A DNA stretch of 49,261 bases, taken from positions 1-49,261 of the forward strand of contig JAQWOT010000018.1 in the NCBI GenBank assembly GCA_029245725.1, written 5' to 3'. Position 1 is the stretch's first letter, and the number at the start of each line of letters is the position of its first letter. This DNA comes from SAR324 cluster bacterium (GTDB taxonomy: Bacteria > SAR324 > NAC60-12). Shown piece by piece: positions 6,531 through 17,371 of the stretch. Under the pieces are notes generated by a model. It ran no database searches. It was not told where the DNA came from and worked only from the letters and a program-made list of their open reading frames with translations. Both the position numbers and the translations under genes were made by a program.

Positions 6531-6587
6531 ATGAGGTACCTCATCTGTCTCAATGAAGTTGGCAGCAAGGACTGTCAACGCTTCTGA
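6531..6587 (+). CDS. Candidate short leader frame before the mutase gene
   Basis: An 18-codon frame ([18 protein letters not shown]) with the strongest Shine-Dalgarno in this spacer (CGGAGG, six bases before ATG). Its TGA overlaps the ribosome-binding site GAGGGA of the mutase gene, so translation of one could open or couple to the other. The palindrome GAGGTACCTC (6533-6542) is inside it. There is no residue bias that suggests a sensed amino acid. It may equally be the remains of an earlier gene start. Confidence 0.28.
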   Translation: MRYLICLNEVGSKDCQRF

Positions 6588-6597
6588 GGGAGCAGCC

Positions 6598-8748
<2,151 letters not shown>

Positions 8749-8821
8749 GAATCTCTGACTGATACAGACGATGTTTCGCCAAAGTAAACAAAACTGAACC
8801 TGATATGTTTGAGATTCAATA

Positions 8822-9043
8822 ATGGGAACAATCATATTAGAGGCTCAAGTAGAACCAACTCGGTGGATGGAAGTTCACTTGCCTGAAACTATGCCTATAG
8901 GAAAAAGAGTCCGTGTGACTATTGAGCCCTTGCATCCCCTCGATTGGGAACTAACGGAAGAAGAGCAACAAGTTTGGGAGGATTTTCCTCAATTTTGTAA
9001 AGATCATCCCCTCCGATTGTATCCCGATGAGAACTCGAAGTGA
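8822..9043 (+). CDS. VapB-like antitoxin candidate
   Basis: A 73-residue acidic protein: a short beta-type N-terminus (TIILEAQVEPTRWMEVHLPE), a middle 'GKRVRVTIEPL', and an acidic helical tail with 'LTEEEQQVWEDFPQF'. That is the layout of small antitoxins, with a DNA-binding strand region followed by a toxin-binding tail. I do not recognise a specific family. Its TGA overlaps the GTG of the following PIN-domain reading frame (GTGA), the typical coupling of antitoxin and toxin. No strong ribosome-binding site is visible. The antitoxin is intact although its toxin partner is broken. Confidence 0.6.
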   Translation: MGTIILEAQVEPTRWMEVHLPETMPIGKRVRVTIEPLHPLDWELTEEEQQVWEDFPQFCKDHPLRLYPDENSK

Positions 9044-9429
9044 ACTTTCTTCTTGATACCAACATTATCAATTATCTTCTATGAGGGGACGGAACCGTTC
9101 GAGATCACTTTGATACCGCAGCTGGTAGATTTTTATTGAGCCCTGTTGTCGATTTCGAGATTCGACGCTATCTGCTGCTCAAACAGGCCACTCGCAACCT
9201 CTGACAATATGAGGCTTTGGTCGAATCATGGGTCAAGTTAGAGTTGAATCATTCTGACTGGGAACAAGCTGTGGTTTGGTGGGCTGAACTACACAAAAAA
9301 GGACATTCGATTGCTGACGCTGACTTACTAATTGCCGTTCATGCCTTTGCAAATCAGGCGACACTGGTTACCAAGAACCTAAGACACTTTGAATACTTGG
9401 ATCTGATTCTGATCGATTGGACCGTCTAA
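9040..9429 (+). pseudogene. VapC-like PIN-domain toxin interrupted by two in-frame TGA codons
   Basis: Read from GTG 9040, the frame gives a normal-looking PIN domain of about 129 codons broken by TGA at 9082-9084 and 9202-9204. The conserved acidic residues survive: LLDTN near the N-terminus, 'VVDFEIRR', and 'IADADLLIA'; the end 'LVTKNLRHFEYLDL' fits VapC. Both stops sit where Arg is plausible and could come from CGA to TGA transitions. TGA is used as a true stop by the mutase and transporter genes in this window, so recoding is unlikely. An intact 70-codon frame from ATG 9217 would lack the first catalytic Asp and Glu. The element separates the mutase gene from meaB, as if inserted into an older mutase-meaB pair. 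Confidence 0.75.
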
Positions 9430-9486
9430 CTACTGCTCACCTGACTCAACGCTCCAAATCTATTTCTTCGAACAAATCCTGAGTTC

Positions 9487-10473
9487 ATGAAGATTCCCTC
9501 CCTTTCTGCAATTCGTAATGGTGATCGTCGTGCAATGGCCAAGGCGATCACCCTACTGGAGAGTACACACCCAGAAAAACTTGATCAGGGCCAGGCACTG
9601 CTGGAGGAGTTGTTGCCGGGGACCGGCAAGTCCTTGCGAATTGGCATTACTGGGGTTCCAGGTGTGGGTAAGAGCACCTTCATTGAAGCCTTTGGAATGC
9701 GACTGATCGAAGCGGGATATCGGGTCGCTGTACTGGCTGTGGATCCAAGTAGCCCAATCACCGGTGGAAGCATCCTGGGAGATAAGACGCGGATGCAACA
9801 ATTGTCCTCACACCCACAGGCATTTGTACGTCCTTCACCCTCATCCGGAATACTGGGTGGGGTCGCTCGTAAAACTCGGGAGACGATGTTGCTCTGTGAA
9901 GCAGCGGGCTATGACGTGATTATTGTTGAGACGGTAGGAGTTGGGCAGTCGGAGACCATGGTTGCTTCAATGGCTGATCTCTTCCTGGTGCTGATGCTAC
10001 CCAATGCTGGAGATGAGTTGCAGGGAATCAAGAAGGGAATTCTGGAGTTGGCGGACCTGATCGTGATCAACAAGGCTGATGGTGATCAGAAGACCTTGGC
10101 TCAACGAGCTGTTCGAGAGTATCGAAACGCTCTCCATTTGCTCAAGCCGACCCAGGCTTCGCGGCAGGCAAAGGTGCTTCAGTGTAGTGCCCTGGAACAA
10201 ACAGGGCTGGTTGAGCTATGGGAGACAATGCAAGACTTCCAAGAGATACTGAAGACCTCGGGAGAGTGGGAAGAGCACCGGAGTCATCAGGCTGTTCGCT
10301 GGATGTGGAGTCTGATTGATGAAGAGTTGCACCAAAGTTTTCGAAAGCATTCCCAGATCCAAGCTGATATTCCCAGAGTTGAGAAGGCCATTCGTCAAGG
10401 GAAGCAACTACCAACTCGAGCCGCCCGATCTTTATTGGAAGTTTGGCTCTCTGGTAATACCCAAGATAAATAG
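9487..10473 (+). CDS. meaB: MeaB/ArgK-type G3E-related GTPase, methylmalonyl-CoA mutase chaperone
   Basis: A 328-residue GTPase. MeaB loads and protects adenosylcobalamin in methylmalonyl-CoA mutase using GTP hydrolysis. Visible motifs are the P-loop 'GVPGVGKST', 'AVDPSSP' and 'ILGDKTRM' of the family switch region, 'VETVGVGQSE', and the base-recognition motif 'NKAD'. The usual family length is 310-340. The start ATG 9487 has no strong ribosome-binding site, but the N-terminus is family-like. It is transcribed with the mutase gene upstream, with the VapBC remnant in between. It faces mutL, which ends at 10588. Confidence 0.95.
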   Translation: MKIPSLSAIRNGDRRAMAKAITLLESTHPEKLDQGQALLEELLPGTGKSLRIGITGVPGVGKSTFIEAFGMRLIEAGYRVAVLAVDPSSPITGGSILGDKTRMQQLSSHPQAFVRPSPSSGILGGVARKTRETMLLCEAAGYDVIIVETVGVGQSETMVASMADLFLVLMLPNAGDELQGIKKGILELADLIVINKADGDQKTLAQRAVREYRNALHLLKPTQASRQAKVLQCSALEQTGLVELWETMQDFQEILKTSGEWEEHRSHQAVRWMWSLIDEELHQSFRKHSQIQADIPRVEKAIRQGKQLPTRAARSLLEVWLSGNTQDK

Positions 10474-10587
10474 TCTAGAGGTCATCAAACCTACTGCTGG
10501 GATCGCTGATCAAGAATCGCTTGGTGGCTTCTTCTGCTATAAGCGAGGTACTACTTGTGAGAGAGAGCAGAAATTTTGGTGTGTTGC

Positions 10588-12510
10588 TCAAAAGCGCTGT
10601 CGAAATTTACGTTCCAGTTCAGCAGTGGGTAAGGAAAACCAGAGGGGAGACCCGTCAAGGGAGCGGTTGTCGAGATCTAACTGTTCAAATTGGTCTAGTA
10701 ACAACTGCTGATCGCTTGCGGTAAGCAGTTGCATTTCTGGGAGAGCGGCTTGTGTGGCCAAGACAGTCCAGAGATCCTGCTGAAGTGCGTCTGGGCGACT
10801 ACGTTTCCCTAAGAGAGCACTGCGGTTGAGCATCTCTCGCAAAAAAGCTTCTGCCCGAGACAAAGCCAGTAGTCTTGGTTGCTGTTGCAGGGCAAAGGTC
10901 CTTCCTCCAAAAGGTTCCCAGACAAACCCACCTTGACACATCAAAGCTTCCAATCCTGCCAATAATGTTACCTCCTGAGGTGCCAGGTGCAGCAGCAACG
11001 GGGTACTCCGCTCAGAAACTTCAATATTTTCAGCCAGGAAGTCGCTCCGGTAGCGTTCATAGAGTAACCGCTCGTGAACACGCTGGCTGTGAAAGAGTAC
11101 TAATCCGTCTACATCTGTAGCCAGTAGATAACAACCCAATACTTGCCCATGTGGTTGCCATCGAGTTGGAGTTTCTGGAATAGGCCACAGCTGAAGGTTT
11201 TCTATGATAACCGGATCACTCGTGGTTTCAGCTTTAGTAAGAGCTTCTTCTTGCTTTGGTGATGGGGGGGCGGTCGTGGCAACAGGAGAAGCTTCTGGTT
11301 TGGAGTCAGTATTTTTGGTAGGTGGGGGAAGGGTTGGATTGTGCTTGGCTCGGGCGAGTCGCTCCTTAGCAACTCGTTGCACAGAGGATTGTTCCTGAAC
11401 CTGTTGTTGCAGTGGTAGCTCATCTACTAGTGGCAATTCTGTCTGAGGATCCCGTATTGGTCGAGATGTCGTCTTTCCTTCCCGACCAAACAGGCGCAGC
11501 TCGGTTTGTTGCTTAAGGCTTCTGCTCAGCTGATCCTGGAGGATTGTATGCACAACCTGGCTGTTGCGTAGTCGAATCTCTGTTTTTGCAGGATGGACAT
11601 TGACGTCCAACTCACCTGGATCAAGATGCAGCGAAAGGAAGAATGCTGGATGTTGTGATTTGCTTAGGAAGTTGCCATAGCCTTGGTAGATTGCCCGCTG
11701 TACTGCTGGACATCGTACAGAGCGGTCATTGACAAACAGGTATTGCCAACGCTTGCTGGTTCGTACTTTCTCTGGGATGGAGAGCCAACCTTGGTAATTT
11801 AGGTAATTTTCTCGATGTGAGACTTCCTGAAGGCTATCTCGAAACTCTTCACCAAAGAGTTGAAAGATTCGCTCTTCCAAGCTGTTGGCTGGTCCCAGGT
11901 TGAGCAATAGTTGCTGGTTATGAACGAGTTTGAACTGACGTTGGGGGTAGGCCAGTGCCTGATTGGTCAATCCTTGCTGAATGTGCTGTAACTCCGTAGT
12001 GGTTGTCTTCAGAAACTTAAGCCGAGCCGGTGTGTTGAAGAACAGCCGCTCGATCTTGATGCGTGTTCCTTGTGGAAATCCTACCTTGCCGATTTCATCC
12101 AGCTGTCCCCCCTGCATCAGCAAACGTGTCCCACTCTCCTGATCATCAGGACAGGTCAGCAACTCGAAGTGTGAGACTGCAGCAATTGAAGCCAAAGCTT
12201 CTCCACGAAAGCCAAGCGTGCCAATGCGGAACAAGTCTTCATCCGAATAAATCTTACTAGTGGCGTGACGTTCCACGGCAAAGCGAGCATCGGTCTCATT
12301 CATTCCGCAGCCGTTGTCGAGCACCTGAATCAGGTCTTTTCCTCCATTCTTGACGGTCACCTGAATCTGGGTAGCTCCAGCGTCCAACGCGTTTTCTACC
12401 AACTCCTTGACCACAGAAGCTGGTCGCTCAACCACTTCCCCTGCTGCAATCTTGTTGATCAGCGATTCAGGGAGAATGCGGACTTTCTGATTGAGAAAAG
12501 AGGAGGTCAT
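10588..12510 (-). CDS. mutL: DNA mismatch repair protein MutL
   Basis: A 640-residue MutL. The GHKL ATPase at the N-terminus is complete: 'GEVVERPASVVKELVENALDAGA', 'DNGCGM' and 'TLGFRGEALASI'. A Pro/Thr/Glu-rich linker (about residues 340-430) leads to the dimerisation domain. The endonuclease motif DQHAxxE(x)4E is not conserved: the aligned site reads 'LVLFHSQRVHERLLYE', and the C-terminal CPHGRP-type motif is replaced by 'DGSPLWFSL'. This MutL is therefore probably not an endonuclease, as in E. coli, where MutH makes the nick. It is the last gene of the minus-strand block and converges on meaB. No mutS or mutH is in the window. Confidence 0.95.
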   Translation of the reverse strand: MTSSFLNQKVRILPESLINKIAAGEVVERPASVVKELVENALDAGATQIQVTVKNGGKDLIQVLDNGCGMNETDARFAVERHATSKIYSDEDLFRIGTLGFRGEALASIAAVSHFELLTCPDDQESGTRLLMQGGQLDEIGKVGFPQGTRIKIERLFFNTPARLKFLKTTTTELQHIQQGLTNQALAYPQRQFKLVHNQQLLLNLGPANSLEERIFQLFGEEFRDSLQEVSHRENYLNYQGWLSIPEKVRTSKRWQYLFVNDRSVRCPAVQRAIYQGYGNFLSKSQHPAFFLSLHLDPGELDVNVHPAKTEIRLRNSQVVHTILQDQLSRSLKQQTELRLFGREGKTTSRPIRDPQTELPLVDELPLQQQVQEQSSVQRVAKERLARAKHNPTLPPPTKNTDSKPEASPVATTAPPSPKQEEALTKAETTSDPVIIENLQLWPIPETPTRWQPHGQVLGCYLLATDVDGLVLFHSQRVHERLLYERYRSDFLAENIEVSERSTPLLLHLAPQEVTLLAGLEALMCQGGFVWEPFGGRTFALQQQPRLLALSRAEAFLREMLNRSALLGKRSRPDALQQDLWTVLATQAALPEMQLLTASDQQLLLDQFEQLDLDNRSLDGSPLWFSLPTAELERKFRQRF

Positions 12511-12573
12511 AGCAAACAGTAAGTCAAAAAGAGAGGAAGAAAAACTGCGAGTGGGACAAAGTAGGGAGAGATT

Positions 12574-12596
12574 TGGGCGAGAGGGAGTCCCGCCCA
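12574..12596 (-). terminator. Hairpin after the LPP20-like gene, possible weak terminator
   Basis: Arms TGGGCG (12574-12579) and CGCCCA (12591-12596) form a 6-bp GC-rich stem 10 bp downstream of the LPP20-like stop codon on the minus strand. There is no U-run after it, so it may only slow or partly end transcription before mutL, or protect the 3' end. Confidence 0.3.
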
Positions 12597-12605
12597 GGAA
12601 TAGGG

Positions 12606-13454
12606 TCAGTCTACCAACACGACGACGCGGGCTTCTCTCAGGAAGTTGAGATTTGCCGCCAGTTGGCGAATGCGAGCTGCGTCCTGATCAGAGAGGACAA
12701 TGTCCGTCTTGTTTTTGCCAGCGACCCCGACAGCTTTGACTTTCAGGGGATTACCTGCTACTCGGTCGTTAGTTTCAGCTTGTTCCAGATCCTTGACGTA
12801 ACCGGCCATTCCATGCTTGAGGACAAATTCCTGCTCCACATAGGCCGAACCATAGAGTTCATTCCCGGCTTCATCAAAAACCCGTGGTGACATTGCTGGT
12901 TGAGCTTCTGTTCCTCGCGCATCGATGATCAAGCCAGTGTAAACTCGCCCCATATCGATTGGAGCGCTTGATCGGGAATTGGAAGAGAGTTCTACTGGTG
13001 GAGCAATTTCCACTGGGATCTGGAAGAGAGCTTGTTGCGGAACCACCTGTTGGAGTCGGGCTTCCATGCGGACACGAACGCTGCCGTCAGAGAAGTAGCG
13101 TGGTGCACCAACAGGGCGTAAGCCGTAGATCATACCCTGAACATTGGAGCGGATTTGATCATCGGTCAACATCGCGTCTTGTAGCGTGGTATTTGAACTG
13201 ACGTTGATTCCTTTGATCATCTCCAGAATATTACGGGCTGCATCCATCCGGGCTGCTCGTTGGGCGCTAGCGTTTTGTTGGGCAGAGGTTCCCGCTTTCT
13301 TTGCGGGTACGCCTAGGCCATCGGCAATGACGAGTCCTTGGTTCCAATCGACACAGGCCGAGTTCCCATCTTGCAGACAACGGTCATCTATCGAAACGCC
13401 CCAAGCTGTGCTGGCCAGCAACAGTCCAAGGCACGCGCTGATCCATGTCTTCAT
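12606..13454 (-). CDS. LPP20-like secreted protein
   Basis: A 282-residue exported protein with signal peptide MKTWISACLGLLLASTAWG; no lipobox Cys follows, so it is likely periplasmic. The part 'AQRAARMDAARNILEMIKGINV' and 'DGSVRVRMEARLQQV' is the pattern of LPP20/FlgO-type domains, which often occur in envelope proteins. The C-terminal half has 'GLIIDARG' and 'VYVEQEF'-like strands found in related proteins. AGGAGA lies five bases before ATG. It sits between pnp and mutL on the same strand, but a link to RNA or DNA metabolism is not evident. The molecular role is unknown. Confidence 0.65.
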   Translation of the reverse strand: MKTWISACLGLLLASTAWGVSIDDRCLQDGNSACVDWNQGLVIADGLGVPAKKAGTSAQQNASAQRAARMDAARNILEMIKGINVSSNTTLQDAMLTDDQIRSNVQGMIYGLRPVGAPRYFSDGSVRVRMEARLQQVVPQQALFQIPVEIAPPVELSSNSRSSAPIDMGRVYTGLIIDARGTEAQPAMSPRVFDEAGNELYGSAYVEQEFVLKHGMAGYVKDLEQAETNDRVAGNPLKVKAVGVAGKNKTDIVLSDQDAARIRQLAANLNFLREARVVVLVD

Positions 13455-13542
13455 CTTGTCTCCTGGCTGAAATCGGTAGGTAGCAGCGGCCCAATCCGGC
13501 CACTAGGAAAGAGTGGGCGAATGCAGCTTTTGTGCGAATCGC

Positions 13543-15621
13543 CTATACGTCCTTGATGCTTAGCTGCAGCTTACCCCGTTTGTCAAGACCCATGGCTTTT
13601 ACTTTGACAGTATCACCTTCACGAACGACGTCCGTGACTGCACGGACACGGCCTTCCGCCAAGTTGGAGATGTGTACCAACCCTTCCGTTCCAGGGAAGA
13701 CTTCTACAAAAGCTCCGAAGTCAACCACTCGCTTGACAAGCCCATCGTAAACAGTGCCAATTTCCACGGTGCGTGTCAGATCTCGAACAATTTCCAAGGC
13801 AGCATCTACGGCCTTGTGATCTCCAGATGCAATGGAGACCAAACCATCGTCAGAGATGTTGATCTTCACCCCAGTTCGCTCGACGATGCTCTTGATCATC
13901 TTGCCACCAGGGCCAATGACGATGGAGATCTTGTCGGGTGGAATCTTGTGAGTGATGAAGCGCGGCGCATAGCTGGACAATCCGGCACGAGACTGCTCCA
14001 AGGTGTCTCCCATGATCTTGAGAATGTGCAGTCGACCTTCACAAGCTTGTTCCAGTGATGCCTTGACAATCTCACGGGTGAGTCCCTTGATCTTGATGTC
14101 CATCTGCAATGCGGTGATGCCTGTGGTAGTACCAACAACCTTGAAGTCCATATCACCCAGGTGGTCTTCATCACCCAGAATATCTGAGAGAATGCTGGTC
14201 TGTCCGTCGTCATAGATCAGCCCCATGGCGATACCAGCCGCCGCCGCCTTGAGAGGAATACCTGCATCCATCATTGCAAGAGAGCCGGAACAAACCGTTG
14301 CCATTGAGGAAGAACCATTGGACTCGAGTACTTCAGAGACTAGACGAATGGTGTAGGGGAACTCTTCTCTACTTGGAAGTAGATGACTGAGGCCACGCTC
14401 AGCAAGGTGCCCATGGCCGATTTCACGGCGCCCAGGCCCTCTAGGAGGTCGGGCTTCGCCAACACAAAAACTTGGGAAATTGTAGTGTAACATGAAATTT
14501 CTATAGCTCACCCCATGCAGCGAATCGATGAGTTGCTCATCTTCTTTAGTACCTAGAGTTACTACACCCAGTGCTTGGGTTTCTCCACGTGTGAAGAGCG
14601 CAGAGCCGTGGGCTCTTGGTAGAATTCGTACCTCACAATCAATCTGGCGGATATCTTTTGGGCCTCGTCCATCAATGCGAATCTGATCCTTCAGAATACG
14701 CTCTCGCATGACCTTTTTCTTGACCGAACTAATCGAACTCTTGGCCTGTCCAATGTTATCATTGCTAGGCTCACTGCCTTCAGGAAAGACCTCAGCAAGT
14801 ACTTCATCAACAACGGCGTCCAGTCGCTGATAACGCTCCTGCTTCTCTGTGATCTGCAGGGCCTCTACCAATTTGGGCTGGCTGGCTGCAGTTACCTTGG
14901 TGTGCAACTCCTCATCAATTTCTGGTACAGCGACTTCACGTTTGGGTTTGCCACAGCGCTGCATCAACTCTTCCTGAATTCGAATGATTGGCTGGACCTG
15001 CTCCTGGCCAAACCAGAGGGCGTCAAGCATCACCTCCTCACTCACCTCTTTTGCTTCCCCTTCTACCATCAGGATAGCGTCTTTCGAAGCAGCCATGATG
15101 ATATTTAACTCACTCTCTTCCAGCTCAGCGGGCGTTGGGTTGACGACAAATTCACCATTGATGCGTCCGACTCGGATGCCTCCAATTGGTTGATAGAAGG
15201 GAATGTCTGAAACACAGAGTGCTGCCGAAGCACCAATCATAGCTGCGATATCGGGGGCATTGTCCTGATCGGAGCTGAGCACAGTGGCCATGATCATGGT
15301 TTCTGCCAGATAGTTTTCATCGAAGGATGGACGTAGGGGACGATCAATGAGCCGAGAGGTTAGGGTCTCTGACTCGGAGAGGCGGCCTTCACGCTTGAAG
15401 AAACCACCGGGAATACGTCCAGCAGCGTAAGCTTTCTCGACGTAGTGAACCGATAGAGGAAAAAAGTCAGCACCAACGCCGCTACCTTTGTTAGCAGTGG
15501 CGGCAACTAACACAACAGTGTCACCATAGCGAACCAAGATAGAGCCGTTGGCTTGTTTAGCGAGTTTTCCTGTCTCGAGTGTAAGAGTGGCCTTACCGAA
15601 GGCCGTAGATACGGTTTCCAT
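13543..15621 (-). CDS. pnp: Polyribonucleotide nucleotidyltransferase (PNPase)
   Basis: A 692-residue 3'-5' phosphorolytic exoribonuclease, a trimer and part of the RNA degradosome in many bacteria. The order is RNase PH domain 1 (about 10-145), helical domain, RNase PH domain 2 (about 320-455, with 'FTRGETQALGVVTLG' and the metal-site acidic residues in 'ILGDEDHLGDMDFKVVGT'), KH domain ('VIGPGGKMIKSIVERTG') and S1 domain at the end ('YDGLVKRVVDFGAFVEV'). The C-terminus stops soon after S1, with no long tail. AGGAGA precedes the ATG. It lies after rpsO, as in E. coli, separated by 230 bp that include a stable hairpin. Confidence 0.97.
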   Translation of the reverse strand: METVSTAFGKATLTLETGKLAKQANGSILVRYGDTVVLVAATANKGSGVGADFFPLSVHYVEKAYAAGRIPGGFFKREGRLSESETLTSRLIDRPLRPSFDENYLAETMIMATVLSSDQDNAPDIAAMIGASAALCVSDIPFYQPIGGIRVGRINGEFVVNPTPAELEESELNIIMAASKDAILMVEGEAKEVSEEVMLDALWFGQEQVQPIIRIQEELMQRCGKPKREVAVPEIDEELHTKVTAASQPKLVEALQITEKQERYQRLDAVVDEVLAEVFPEGSEPSNDNIGQAKSSISSVKKKVMRERILKDQIRIDGRGPKDIRQIDCEVRILPRAHGSALFTRGETQALGVVTLGTKEDEQLIDSLHGVSYRNFMLHYNFPSFCVGEARPPRGPGRREIGHGHLAERGLSHLLPSREEFPYTIRLVSEVLESNGSSSMATVCSGSLAMMDAGIPLKAAAAGIAMGLIYDDGQTSILSDILGDEDHLGDMDFKVVGTTTGITALQMDIKIKGLTREIVKASLEQACEGRLHILKIMGDTLEQSRAGLSSYAPRFITHKIPPDKISIVIGPGGKMIKSIVERTGVKINISDDGLVSIASGDHKAVDAALEIVRDLTRTVEIGTVYDGLVKRVVDFGAFVEVFPGTEGLVHISNLAEGRVRAVTDVVREGDTVKVKAMGLDKRGKLQLSIKDV

Positions 15622-15811
15622 AGATTCTCCTGATTTTTCAATATATTAGGGATCGAAAGAGAGACCAATCGCAGTGCATCATGGGGAAGCAGCCTTGGGA
15701 CGAACAACCAGACAAAGGTTGGAGAGGGTGTTGCGTTGGAATGATGGCTATTAAGCAGGCAGCGAATGGAATCAAGAATTGCAGGTTGTTTCCTGAGAGG
15801 AGATTGGCGGA

Positions 15812-15838
15812 AGAACGAACCCTTTGTGGGCTCGTTCT
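15812..15838 (-). terminator. Strong 11-bp hairpin between rpsO and pnp
   Basis: The arms AGAACGAACCC (15812-15822) and GGGCTCGTTCT (15828-15838) pair fully in minus-strand RNA, with one G-U pair and a five-base loop. It starts 14 bases after the rpsO stop. There is no U-tract, so it may be a partial terminator or an RNA processing site. In E. coli the rpsO-pnp spacer carries both a terminator and an RNase III site that lets PNPase control its own mRNA; the same role here is inference from position. The rest of 15622-15811 shows no gene. Confidence 0.5.
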
Positions 15839-15851
15839 AGCAGGTGGCTAT

Positions 15852-16118
15852 TTATCTGCGGATGCCTAGCTTTTGGATAATTTCCTGGTAGCGATCCACA
15901 TTTTCCGCCTTGAGGTAGTTAAGAAAGTTGCGCCGTCGACCAACTAGGCGCAACAGCCCACGGCGAGAGTGAAAGTCCTTTGGTTGCTGCTTGAAATGCT
16001 CAGTCAGATAGACGATTCGGGCTGTCAGCAGGGCAATCTGGACTTCTGTTGAGCCACTGTCGTGCTCATTCTTGCCATAGGTGTGAATCAGTTCATTTTT
16101 CTGTTCCTTGGTCAACAT
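15852..16118 (-). CDS. rpsO: 30S ribosomal protein S15
   Basis: An 88-residue primary 16S rRNA-binding protein. It shows the family sequence: '[15 protein letters not shown]', '[16 protein letters not shown]', '[22 protein letters not shown]' and the C-terminal '[12 protein letters not shown]'. The standard length is 88-89. GAGGAG lies nine bases before ATG. The gene is 13 bp after truB and before pnp, the conserved order. Confidence 0.97.
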   Translation of the reverse strand: MLTKEQKNELIHTYGKNEHDSGSTEVQIALLTARIVYLTEHFKQQPKDFHSRRGLLRLVGRRRNFLNYLKAENVDRYQEIIQKLGIRR

Positions 16119-16131
16119 GCAGAGATACTCC

Positions 16132-17025
16132 TCAGATCAATACTTTATTCGGTTGAAAACAGGGGCCTCGCTCTCCCAGATGCAGAGAACCAAGTGCCCA
16201 GAGTTCTTGTTCATCACCAGCCTGATACCAGGCTTCAGTGGTATGGTCATTAGGAACGGCTGATCCTGAAGTTAGGCTCAGCGGGACGGTTTGTCCTTGT
16301 CGAATACGTTCCCGATCTTCCAGAGGCAAACGCAGCGCAGGGAAGTCACTCAGCACTCTGGAAGAATCCATCCATGGGTTGACTTCCTGAGCCAGTTGCT
16401 CAGGAGTTTTGGCTTCCTCGATCACGAATCGAGAGCCACATCGCAGACGGCTCAAGGCAGATAAATGGGCGCCAACACGTAGATCCTGGCCCAATTGCTC
16501 AGCTAGTGAGCGAATGTAAGTGCCCTTTGAACAATGCACGGTGATCTCTACTTCTGGTGACGCAAAGCGCTCTAGCCTCAGTTGCTCCAGAAAGACTCGC
16601 CGCATCGGTAACTCTGGTGCTTCTCCACGACGGGCCAGTCGATAGGCCGGTGTGCCTTGAAGCTTGACCGCTGAGTGGACTGGGGTCTGTTGATCTTGCC
16701 ACCCCAAGTGCCTCTGCAGCCACTCGTTCACCATCGTTTCATTCACGGAACTTGGATCCCGTTCAGCCAGTATCTGGCCTTCTGCGTCAAAAGTATCAGT
16801 GCGAATGCCAAAACGAACTGTCGCACGATACACCTTGTCCTGTTCGTTGAACAGGGAAATCAATTTGGTCGCCTTGCCCAAGAAAACTGGGAGTACTCCA
16901 GTCGCCAATGGGTCCAAAGTGCCCAAGTGCCCAGCTTTTTTTTCCTGAAACTGACGACGGACCCAGCGAATTACATCAAAAGAAGTCCAGCCACGGGGCT
17001 TGTCAATGTTCAGAATCCTCAGCAC
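16132..17025 (-). CDS. truB: tRNA pseudouridine-55 synthase
   Basis: A 297-residue enzyme that makes pseudouridine 55 in the T-loop of tRNAs. Motif '[14 protein letters not shown]' contains the catalytic Asp38. '[10 protein letters not shown]' is the N-terminal signature, and '[15 protein letters not shown]' is the third conserved block. The GTG start (17023-17025) lies inside the 3' end of rbfA, an overlap of 23 bp that implies coupling. Confidence 0.96.
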   Translation of the reverse strand: MLRILNIDKPRGWTSFDVIRWVRRQFQEKKAGHLGTLDPLATGVLPVFLGKATKLISLFNEQDKVYRATVRFGIRTDTFDAEGQILAERDPSSVNETMVNEWLQRHLGWQDQQTPVHSAVKLQGTPAYRLARRGEAPELPMRRVFLEQLRLERFASPEVEITVHCSKGTYIRSLAEQLGQDLRVGAHLSALSRLRCGSRFVIEEAKTPEQLAQEVNPWMDSSRVLSDFPALRLPLEDRERIRQGQTVPLSLTSGSAVPNDHTTEAWYQAGDEQELWALGSLHLGERGPCFQPNKVLI

Positions 17026-17371
17026 GGTCTGTCTTCTTTACCTTCTGCAGTGCCTGATCGATCTCCATGCTATAGTCAAATCCAGCATCATAGAGAAAGC
17101 GTAACTTGGGAGTCAGTCGAGTTTGCAGCACTTTGCCCAGGCAACGGCTGAAGAATCCAGTAGCGTGGTTGAGCGAGGTGACGACTTCTTCTACTTGCTC
17201 ACTTGGGAAAAAGCTGACGTATACAGTAGCAAAGGAATTGTCTCGGGCGGCTTCAACTCGGCTGATGGTCACCAACCGAAAGCGTGGATCTTTGCTCTCC
17301 TGTAACAGGATCTCTGCCAGCTTTCGTTGCAGTAACACATTGTTTGGCTCTGCTGATTTGTTACCACGCAT
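17003..17371 (-). CDS. rbfA: Ribosome-binding factor A
   Basis: A 122-residue KH-fold protein that binds 30S precursors and helps 16S rRNA 5' end maturation and cold adaptation. It shows 'LLQRKLAEILLQESKDPRF', 'VTISRVEAARDNSFATVYVSF' and 'LTPKLRFLYDAGFDYSMEID'. It begins directly beside the infB stop (start 17371, infB TAG at 17372-17374) and overlaps truB. Confidence 0.95.
   Translation of the reverse strand: MRGNKSAEPNNVLLQRKLAEILLQESKDPRFRLVTISRVEAARDNSFATVYVSFFPSEQVEEVVTSLNHATGFFSRCLGKVLQTRLTPKLRFLYDAGFDYSMEIDQALQKVKKTDRAEDSEH

Noticed and set aside
9040-9429. TGA decoded as an amino acid in this genome
   Set aside because: Several intact genes here end in TGA at the expected family length (mutase, YeeE-type transporter, ligA), so TGA is a stop; the PIN frame is better explained as a pseudogene.
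10474-10587. Intrinsic terminator between convergent meaB and mutL
   Set aside because: No GC-rich stem followed by a U-run was found on either strand.
11204-11423. Frames in the MutL linker region
   Set aside because: They arise from the low-complexity Pro/Thr/Glu linker of MutL read in other frames.
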